Source: Phylloscopus collybita
Taxonomy: Eukaryota; Chordata; Aves; Passeriformes; Phylloscopidae
DNA length: 64,000 nt
NCBI GenBank assembly: GCA_027886175.1
Contig: JAJNNQ010000019.1
Coordinates: 13,254,501-13,318,500 of the forward strand
Reading direction: 5' to 3'
Part shown: piece after piece, positions 48,201-58,652 of the stretch
How the letters are laid out: every line of letters starts with the position of its first letter
Numbering within the stretch: position 1 is the first letter of the stretch
Position numbers and translations under genes: made by a program
Notes under the pieces: generated by a model
Databases searched by the model: none
Told to the model about the DNA's origin: nothing
Seen by the model: only the letters and a program-made list of their open reading frames with translations

Positions 48201-51200
48201 TGCTTTTGGGCATATCTGGGTTGTTCTGGGTTACACAGACTAGGTCTGACCAGCTGTAGAGAGAGGTCCCAGCAGCCCTGTCCTTGTCCAGCCTGCCTTC
48301 ATCAGGCATGAACTGAGGAACAGCTTCAGGCAGGAAAACCCTTGTGAAAGAAATGTGGGCATCTTATATACTCAAGGTGACTCACTCTGGTGGCAGCTGG
48401 CAGCACTGCCTTGGAGGAGGAGAGAGGTCTGTATTAAAGCAGTTGGGTTTGTTTGCTGCCGTTTCTTGCTGCCTTCAGAATTCAGCCAGTTTGAATCACG
48501 GGGGATTTTAGAAGTAGAGGGTAGAGGCAAAGTAACACATACTCCTGGCAGACTCCCTGCACTGCTGCATCCTCATGCTGGGCTCAGACCTGTGCAACAG
48601 CTTCATGCCAAAGCTGTGATGCTCTCGTGCTGTGTTGGAGGGATCCAATCACCTGGTCATTTAGTCTTGGGTCAGCCCTAATTGCACCCATGGTGGGTGA
48701 GAGGTGACTCCTGTGTTGATTCACTGGTGTGGAGCACTATAGAAGCAGAATCAAGAGTGTCATTATCTCTGTCCCTTCCCTGGTGTCCCACGATGGCTCA
48801 CAAGAATTTTCCAGACTCATTCCTGGCTCCCTCTTCCATTTCTGAAGGGGATGCAGACTCTGCTCCTCTGTGAATACTTTGCTGGCCAACATCCCTGCTG
48901 CCAGAAAAACTGCTGCCCCTGCTCAGAGCAGTGGGCTGGGGTCAACAGCCATGGCCTCCACTCCACCACAGACTTGGATTTCCACTGTGGGCAGGAGAGT
49001 CCCAAGTGCCCTTTGGTGACAGAGGAGCTCTGGTGAGGGATAACAGCATGGTCAGGGCCTTGTTCCCAGTCGGGATGAGGATTACAGAGGAGGAGCCACC
49101 ACAGGACCTGTGGGATGTGTGGGCAGGAGGGGAGCAGGCAGAGGCCACTGTTCTGCATGGCTTGTCCCATCTTCCCCAGTGCCCACTGTCAGCCAGGGCT
49201 CTGGTGAATCTAGCAGGAGAGTTATCACTGTAAGGAATAATCACATCACCTACTGCATGTCTCCAGATGCAAATTAGCTCATGGTAGCTTGCTTTATTGC
49301 TGTTCTCCAGTTAAACTTTTCCTATTTAATAAAAAAAGCTCCACAGGAACTTCAATACACAAAGCATCTGGGTGGTACCTTGGGAGCATGTGTTAATTCA
49401 GGGTTGGACCCCTGCAGGCAGAGACTCTGAAGGTGTGGCTGGTATTAAAATTTGGGAGATAAGAGAGATGGTTGAATGTAAAGGACATTAAGGAACTACG
49501 GTGAGACAAAAGCTTCAGATTAGTTTCACAAAAAAAAAGAAAAAAAAAAAAGGCAGCCCTAACCTTGATGCTAGAGTGTTAGCCCTGAGCATGCTGTGGG
49601 TGTGCCCAGCTCCTGTTGGGACACCACAGCCAGTGTTGTGACAGGGCAGGGGGAGTTAGAGAAACCTCAGACCTTCAACACCTTCTGTTTATTTTTAATT
49701 TCAGCCTTAACTTCTGATTTTGCTTGATGTTTGGAATAACCATAATTGTAACCTGCTTGTAATGTGCTTTGCCCTAAATTACTGATGAGGCTTTTGGCCT
49801 TTGCTAGCCAGTGAGTGTTAAAGCAAAGTGGCAAATCGTGCAGCTACTCGGAAAGTATGGGGGGATGCTGTGTTTGATCTCCCAGGCTTTGCCCGCGCTA
49901 ATTACCCACTCTCCTGTGATAGTGATAACGCCGAGACTGCTCCTCTGGCGGCAGCACAGCTGGGCTGATGGGTGCTTGGGGCTCCCAGGGCCTGCGACAT
50001 GGGACACTGGAGCTTGGGGACTGCCCTGCCACATGCCTGGCTTCAGTAGGGGTCTCACCTGTGGGGTGGCAGTGCTCTTGCTTAGCAGGAGGTGGGAGAA
50101 TGCAAGATTCCTGCTCTGGGTCCTACAAAAGTGATGTCGGCAAAGTTTGGTGCCAGGGGGACAGGACAGATTGTGTGAGCTGAGGCTGGAGGAGCAGCAG
50201 TGATGGACAGTCCCTACAGCACTGAATCTACCTCCTAGGGAAATCTGAGAAATGGGTGTCGCTGTGGCCTATTTCAAGGTAAAGTTTTAAATCAAGTTTG
50301 CCCTTGGCAAAGCCCTTGGGCTATTGTGGTGCTATTGTAAACCGTCGGCAGCTTAGCACAGTAGGGCTGGACTCACGGCTCCCTGCCCGCGGGCTGGGGC
50401 TTCTTGGCCAGCTCATCCCATCTCCCTGGAGCTGGGGTCAGGCTTCAGCACGTGTAACTGAAACAGGACAAGGAGTGACTCGGTTCCTTCAGTTTATGGT
50501 GGTTTTGAGACTCAAACCAGTGTGTCACTGAGCCCCGTGGGGAGCCCGTGGAGCCACATGAAGCAAGCAGGCATCCGCTACTGCATGTTCTTCGTGTCCG
50601 TTTGGTACTGAGCTGGTTTCAGTTTTTTTTCTTTTTCTGATGTTTCCAAGTTGTTGACTTCAAGGAACTGGGTTTTGTGTATTTTTTTAGACACTGGGAA
50701 CTTGTTAAAAGGAAAAGCAGCAAGCACTGGGAGGCTCAAGGTGGAGCGTGGCTGGAGCTGAGGGTGGCCCTGGCTGGTGTGGGTGGGAGGTGAGACGTGT
50801 TGGCAGCATCGGGAGCAGGCAGGGAGTGGCTCTCCCTGCGAGGGGCCATGGAAGCCTTTCAGCAGTGGCGCTCCCAGCCCTGCGTATCCGTGGTGCCGAG
50901 CTCACTGCCCCACCAGCCTGCCCGCCCCCAAGACACTGACTGTGTTGGGCACCGTGCCTCGCTTTTAATGTCCCCTGCCACCCTCCAGCACTGCGTGCTC
51001 TTAGCTGGGGTCCTGGCTGCCAGCTAGCCAAGGGCCCTGGGCAGGGTGGCTGCCCACTGCCCCTTTCTCACTGCCTGGGGACGTGGGGGGGGCCACTCGT
51101 GGCAGCAGCGTACGTTGTGCTGGAGCCGTGAGTGAAAGGTTTGCTCGTGGGAGGAACCTTGGTGTGAGCAGCCCCACGCTGCCTTCCTTCCCCTCTGAGG

Positions 51201-51630
51201 TCTGCTGTCCACTGGGTGGTGGCAGATGGGGGTCCCCCACAGGGTCTTGTCCTGCAGGCTCAGGCAGAGGGAAACACATCAGGAGTCAAGGATCCCAGCC
51301 AAGGCAGGGGCCAGCGCCAGAGCACTGCAGGGGGGACAAGGGGGTGCTCAGCCCTGGCCAGGAGTCGTCTGTCAGTTGTAAGAAGGAATGCCAGAGCAGG
51401 TGAGAGAAAACTACATATTTCCAGCATGTGTATTATTTTTTAGAAGAGGGAGAGGGGAGAGTCTTGGACCATTGATTACTTTCATTTTGCTCCCCTTAGA
51501 CTGTTGGCTGTGTATGTGAAACTTATAATGAAAAGAGGGTTGCCCTGCCCAGGTGCTCCCAGAACATGTACTGTAATTCTTTGTATATAGAAGAAAAATT
51601 ACTGTAAAGTAAAGTTTAACTTTACTCTCG
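45205..51630 (+). other. NSD1: Probable NSD1 3' untranslated region
   Basis: 6.4 kb with no recognisable coding exon between the NSD1 stop and the RAB24 3' end. Possible internal poly(A) signals AATAAA lie at 45449, 47522, 47710 and 49327. The likely distal site is AGTAAA at 51608-51613 followed by GT-rich text (CTTGTGGTTTGTCTTGCTG) near 51633-51652. NSD1 messages have multi-kilobase 3' UTRs in mammals, from memory. A TG-rich microsatellite lies near 46405-46440. Extent inferred, not shown by transcript data. Confidence 0.6.
51608..51626 (+). terminator. Candidate distal NSD1 poly(A) signal inside a hairpin
   Basis: AGTAAAGT TTA ACTTTACT forms an 8-bp perfect stem with a 3-base loop. The left arm contains AGTAAA, a known variant poly(A) hexamer. 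GT-rich downstream sequence follows within about 25 bases. Confidence 0.5.
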
Positions 51631-51728
51631 ATGTCCTCTTGTGGTTTGTCTTGCTGAGTGGGGGGAGGCAGGGAAGGGAGAGCCCTGACAGCCTCGCGCG
51701 CAGGGCTACGGCTCAGACCACAACGCGT

Positions 51729-51734
51729 TTTATT
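51729..51734 (-). terminator. RAB24: RAB24 poly(A) signal
   Basis: TTTATT on the + strand is AATAAA on the RAB24 strand, about 320 bases past its stop codon. It implies a RAB24 3' UTR of roughly 51710-52054. Confidence 0.65.
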
Positions 51735-52054
51735 TACATTGTACACCTCAAGAGAAGACGCTTAAATAAATCTGCAAAGAATCGAGCATCTCTGAGAGAA
51801 TAAGTTACTGGCCACCACCGGGCCACCACAGCTCCCACAAACACCACAGGTGGCAGGGAGGGGGTCCCCAGGGTGACAGTCCATGATTCCCAGCCCTGCA
51901 CGGCAGCGCTGTGCCGCTGTGTGCCAGGAGAGCAGTCTGGGGGCTGTGCTGCCGACAGCCCCCACAGCTAAAACACAGCAGGTATAAAACCGCAGGAGTC
52001 CGACGCACGCCAGCTGCCCGCCCGGCAGCAGCAATTCCCTTTTGGCACAGGGGC

Positions 52055-54288
<2,234 letters not shown>

Positions 54289-54474
54289 CCTCGCGCCGCC
54301 GCCGCCGCGGGGCGGGGCCGCACCGGGGGGGCGGGGCCGGAAGCGGGCGGGGCGTGACCGGAAGCTGGCGGGGCGTGCCGGAAGTGCGCAGCGCGGGGCG
54401 GAAGCGCGCGGCGGGGCGGGGCGCTCGGGCCGCATGGCGGCCGCCCAGCAGGCGCGGGCCTGAGCGGCGGCCCC
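54289..54474. promoter_or_regulatory. Bidirectional CpG-rich RAB24/PRELID1 promoter with four ETS sites
   Basis: The two start codons are 186 bases apart, head to head. The sequence is very CpG-rich, without TATA. CCGGAAG (ETS/GABP-type) occurs at 54337, 54358 and 54378, with CGGAAG at 54399. Each is followed by GC-box-like GGGCGGGG or a variant. The sites are about 20-21 bases apart. Confidence 0.85.
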
Positions 54475-56062
54475 ATGGGGAAATACTGCGCCAGCCTGGG
54501 CGTCCTCAAGGGGCCCTGGGACCAGGTGTTCGCCGCCTTCTGGCAGCGCTACCCCAACCCCTACAGGTGGGCCGCGGCCTTCTCCGACCCCCCGCCCCCT
54601 TCCGCCGCCCCGGTCTCACCTGGGATTGGTGCCACCCCCCGTCCTCAGCCCGGCCCTCTCCCCGGGGGTCCCGCGGGCTCCAGCCTTCGGGGGTGGGTGT
54701 CCCGCACCACCGGAGCCCAACGAGCAGTTGGTTCCTCCCCTGCCTTAATCCTTCGGTTCTCTGAGGATTCCCAGCCCCGGGGGAGAGTTGGCGACGAGCA
54801 GGGCTTGATGTTTTCTTCCCCATTTTAGCAAACATGTCCTGACCGAAGACATCGTGCACCGGGAGGTGACGCCGGACCACAAGCTGCTTTCTCGGCGGCT
54901 CCTGACCAAGACCAACCGGATGCCGCGCTGGGCAGAGCGCTTCTTCCCAGCCAATGTCGCCCACTCCGTCTACATCCTGGAGGACTCTATCGTGGACCCC
55001 AAGAACCGAACCATGACCACATTCACCTGGAACATCAACCACGCTCGTCTCATGGTAGGTGCTGCTGCTGGGCGGGTGTGTGGAGGGTGGAGGGGCCCAG
55101 CAGTGCCCACGGCCGGGCTGTGCCTCGTGCAGGTGGTGGAGGAGCGCTGCGAGTACCGGGTGAACCCCGAGAACAGCAACTGGACCGAGGTCAAGCGGGA
55201 AGCCTGGGTATCTTCCAGCCTGTTTGGCGTCTCGCGGGCCATCCAGGTGAGCTCAAGCAGTAAAGCCACTGCTCGTCCCTGCTCTACCCTTTCCTTGTGC
55301 TGGTTTTCCCCTTTATTCCCCTCCCCATCCTCATGAGCTGTTGAGGCACCCAGAACCATCACTATGACAGTCACTGTGACTTTTCAAGCTGGGACACGGC
55401 CCCAAGGGCTGTCTGTGACAAGGCTCACACCTTCACTGACTTTTCCCTTGCAGGAGTTTGGTCTGGCCAGGTTCAAAAGCAACGTGACCAAGAGCACTAA
55501 AGGATTTGAATACGTGCTAGCAAGAATGCAAGGTGGGCACCAAGGGCAGGCTGGGGCTGACCGGGACGGGTCTCTTGGAGTTAGAGGTCACACTGGGAAC
55601 ACTCCAGTCCACGGGCAGGCGGTGGCTTGAACTAATCTGACTGTGAAATCCTCACCCCTTGCCTTTGCCCGGTGTCTTGGCACAGCCTGCTCTTCCTGAG
55701 TGGAGCAGGCCAGCAGTGATTGCAGGGCCAGGCAGGGGTGGAGTGCAGGCAGGAGGGGATGGAGCACGGCAGCAGTCACGTGCCTGTGGTTCCCCTTTGC
55801 GACGTGCCCTGACGTGCTGGGGTCAGGAACGCCGGGCTCATCTCCCTCCCTGTGTGGGGAAGTGCCTCAGTGGCGGGGCCGGTCTAGCCGGCACTGCTGT
55901 GGGGTTAATAGCTTCCATGTTGTAGGAGAAACTCCATCCAAAACACTGGTGGAGACAGCCAAGGAAGCGACCGAGAAAGCCAAGGAAACAGCTCTGGCTG
56001 CTACAGAGAAAGCCAAGGACCTGGCAAGCAAGGCAGCCACCAAGAAGAAGCAGTACGTGTGA
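54475..56062 (+). CDS. PRELID1: PRELID1, mitochondrial phosphatidic-acid transfer protein (5 exons, 215 aa)
   Basis: PRELI/MSF1-family protein that, with TRIAP1, carries phosphatidic acid across the mitochondrial intermembrane space for cardiolipin synthesis. Exons 54475-54566, 54829-55054, 55133-55246, 55454-55532 and 55926-56062; 648 nt including TGA at 56060-56062. The PRELI domain fills the first about 175 residues: [45 protein letters not shown] and [17 protein letters not shown]. The C-terminal exon encodes LEA-like 11-mer repeats ([19 protein letters not shown]), a hallmark of PRELID1. Residues 5-14 ([10 protein letters not shown]) differ from the mammalian protein. The start is the first ATG after the ETS promoter. 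Confidence 0.97.
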
Positions 56063-56175
56063 GGGGCCAGCTGCACCAGGACAGATAGGAGACTCCTTAG
56101 ATTTTATATTTTTAAAGAAACTGTATTAAGTCTGACAATCAGCTGCTGTTTGACCCTTTCTGAGATGTAATTATC

Positions 56176-56181
56176 ATTAAA
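56176..56181 (+). terminator. PRELID1: PRELID1 poly(A) signal (ATTAAA)
   Basis: ATTAAA lies 114 bases after the PRELID1 stop, giving a short 3' UTR. Confidence 0.65.
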
Positions 56182-56305
56182 GAATCTACTCCCACCTCTG
56201 ACTTGGCTAAGGCTGGCCTGGCTAGAGCTGAGCCCAGCGTTGCTCTCTGCTCTGGGGGGCCAGCCCTCTGTAGGGAAGACACAGGCCGGGCTTTTACCAA
56301 GTGCC

Positions 56306-56311
56306 TTTACT
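56306..56311 (-). terminator. MXD3: Candidate MXD3 poly(A) signal
   Basis: TTTACT on the + strand is AGTAAA on the MXD3 strand, about 450 bases beyond the MXD3 stop. No AATAAA is closer on that strand. It lies only about 125 bases from the PRELID1 signal. Confidence 0.45.
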
Positions 56312-56761
56312 ATAAAGTGTAGGATCTGTACAAGAGAGCGGGGTGCTGCTGGGAGCATGAAGACAGGTTGCTTAATGCACTTGTTTCCCCTTCCTGGCAC
56401 TCCAGGGGCAGGAGAGCCTTCCTGTAGTCGTGTCTGCACTGGGCAGCACCGCCCCATACCCATGCCAGACAGCCTCCCAGACTGCCCAGGCTGCACAGGG
56501 AGAGACAGGAGGGTGTCCTCAGTGACAGCTGGGCCTTCTTCCAGCACCTCTTCCAGTGCCTTGTGCACAGTGGGTGCCACAGTGCAGTGCCAGCCCCGTG
56601 CATACAGTGCCACAGCCAGTGCCACCCAGCTGTGTGGGTAAAGCTGGACTCGTGCCCCCACCTGTGGCCCCTTACCCTGGCAGCTGTGCTGGGGCTGGCC
56701 GAGGCCGGGTTTCCAACAGGAAGGAGGCAAGCAGGCAGTGCAGGGAAGGCAGCGGGCACCG

Positions 56762-57705
56762 TCAGGATGCGGGGCTGTGCGGGCTGGAATAGCTGTGGTC
56801 CCTCCCGGTGCCAAAGCTGGGCAGCAGGTCCCCGCTGAACACCACACCATCCACCTCTACCTCGGCATCCTCTGGGCACGGGGGGAAGGCCAGGTCAGGC
56901 AGGCCCTTGGCTGCTTTCCCTCCCTGCCCACTCATGTTCTTTCTTTCCCCTTTCCTACCTTCCTCGGAGGGCTCTGAGAGCTGGGACGAGTCCAGGCTGT
57001 TGGCCCGTGCCCGTTCCCCATCAGTGGGCAAGAGCAGCAATTCCAGCCGCCGCTGCAGGCTCCGCTGCCGGTCCCGCAGCCGGTCCTTGGCCCTGCGTGC
57101 CCTCAGTTCCTGCTCCTCCAGCCTCTGTGGGGACCCGGTGAGCCATGAGCGGGGGCTGAGCTGGGGGCGGTCCTGTTGCCACACAGGACCTCCCGAGCGA
57201 TGCCGGGGCCACCACCCCTCTCACCTGGATGTGAAGCCGGGCACGGTGCAGGAGGCTCAGCGTGGTGGAACGGGACGGCCCCGCGCCCACCGGTACCTGC
57301 TGCTTCAGCCGCTCCAGGCAGCACCGGAGCTGGGCTCTCCTGCGGCCGGGCATGGGGGGAACGACACGGGGGTCAGCCACGGAGAGGGCACGGGCTCTAC
57401 CATCCCCTGCCCCGCCGCTCTTCCCCTATGCCCCCGTACCTGTGCTTCTCCAGCGCGTTGTGCACCGACCTGCGGAAGAGACCCCGGTGATCAGCACCGC
57501 CGCCACCGACCGCCGCCGTCCACCCACCCATCCACTCGCCCACCGCTCACCTGACGCTGCCCACGGCCCGGCGCGACGGCGCAGGGCAGAGAGCGGCGTA
57601 GCCGTGCTCGGCCTCGGCCAGGCCGAGCGGGTGCCGGTGCTCGCGGTGCTCCAGGAACTCGGCGGCCTGGAGCAGCACCTGGATGCTGGTGGCCGCGGGC
57701 TCCAT
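56762..57705 (-). CDS. MXD3: MXD3, MAX dimerisation protein 3 (5 exons, 191 aa)
   Basis: bHLH-zip repressor that pairs with MAX at E-boxes and recruits SIN3. Exons in transcript order: 57705-57551, 57469-57440, 57339-57225, 57124-56959 and 56871-56762; 576 nt in all. The N-terminal SIN3-interaction helix reads [15 protein letters not shown]. The 30-base exon encodes the start of the basic region, SVHNALEKH, followed by [13 protein letters not shown] (helix 1) and [14 protein letters not shown] (helix 2). The zipper [20 protein letters not shown] follows, then an acidic tail ending [12 protein letters not shown]. The conserved Glu of HNALEK, needed for E-box contact, is present. The mammalian protein is 206 aa from memory; the segment before the basic region is shorter here, and the first two mammalian exons appear fused. 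Confidence 0.95.
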
Positions 57706-57960
57706 GGCGGGAAGGGGGGAGCGCCGCGAGCCGCGCGCTCATTGGCTGTGGGGCGCCCCGCGCCGCTGACGTCACCTCGGCGGGCAAACAAATTCAGGCG
57801 GGAAAGCTCGTGCTTCAAATTTGAATTGGCGGGAGGAGACGGCGCGGGCCACGCCCCCGCTGCGTCAGGCCACGCCTCCTGCGCCGGGCCACGCCCCTGC
57901 CGGTGTTAAGGCAATTGCCGCCCGAGGCCACGCCCCCAAGGCCACGCCCCCGGGAAAGGT
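57706..57960 (-). promoter_or_regulatory. MXD3: MXD3 promoter region: CRE, E2F, CHR-like palindrome, GC/KLF boxes
   Basis: Upstream of the MXD3 ATG lie ATTGG (inverted CCAAT) at 57741, a palindromic CRE TGACGTCA at 57767-57774, and GGCGGGAAA at 57797-57805 (TTTCCCGCC on the MXD3 strand, an E2F consensus). TTCAAATTTGAA follows at 57814-57825, a palindrome holding the CHR core in both directions, then TTGGCGGGA at 57826-57834. Further out are five GGCCACGCCYC boxes (57847-57951). Confidence 0.75.
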
Positions 57961-58148
57961 GCGCCCGTGCCCGCCCGCGTGCGCGCCCGGTGACGCGCGG
58001 GGCGCGGATCGGCCGTGCCCGCCCATGCGAGCCGGGCGGGAGCGCGCAGGCCGTGCTGTCCCCCCGCCCCACCGAGTCCACGGGTGTCCCCAGACTGGCC
58101 GCGCCCACCAGCCCAGCGCCACACAGCCCAGACGGACGGGTTTATCGC

Positions 58149-58154
58149 TTTATT
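58149..58154 (-). terminator. Poly(A) signal of the LST2-like gene
   Basis: TTTATT on + is AATAAA on the gene strand, about 500 bases past the stop codon. This gives a 3' UTR of roughly 58130-58652. Confidence 0.7.
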
Positions 58155-58652
58155 AAAATCTATCGGGTGGAGGCGATAGGGAGGGAAGGGGAGCGCCGGG
58201 CCCCAGCTCCCGGGCACGGCACGGGCGGCCCCGGGGCACCCGCTGTCATGTGAAGGCTGTTTGCACCTTTACAGGCCAGGCCCCGGGGGGAGACTCTGCC
58301 CCGGGCCCCACAGCAGCCAAAGTTCACCTGAAAAAAAACCACCACGAAGCACATTTCCAGCCGGGGGGCAGGTGCACTGCAGCAGCAGGCAGCTCACCAA
58401 AGGCAGAGCAGGCCACGGTGCACCAGGAGAGGCGGTCCTGCACCCACTCTCACTCCGTACGGGCTGCCACCATGTGTGGGGTCCTGCCCCTGTGCATCGG
58501 GGGGAAGCCTAACACCATGTGGGGGGGTCCTGCCGCCATGCCCACTGAGCTCTGAGGAGAGTCATGGGGCCGAGGTGCTGCCCGGCAGCCCTGGAGCGGC
58601 CCTGGGCACCCAGGGTGCGGCCTCCTATGATGCAGATCTGGCCGAGGGGCTC

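Noticed and set aside
57262..57909. 215-codon + strand frame over MXD3
   Set aside because: Antisense shadow of MXD3 exons and the GC-rich promoter.
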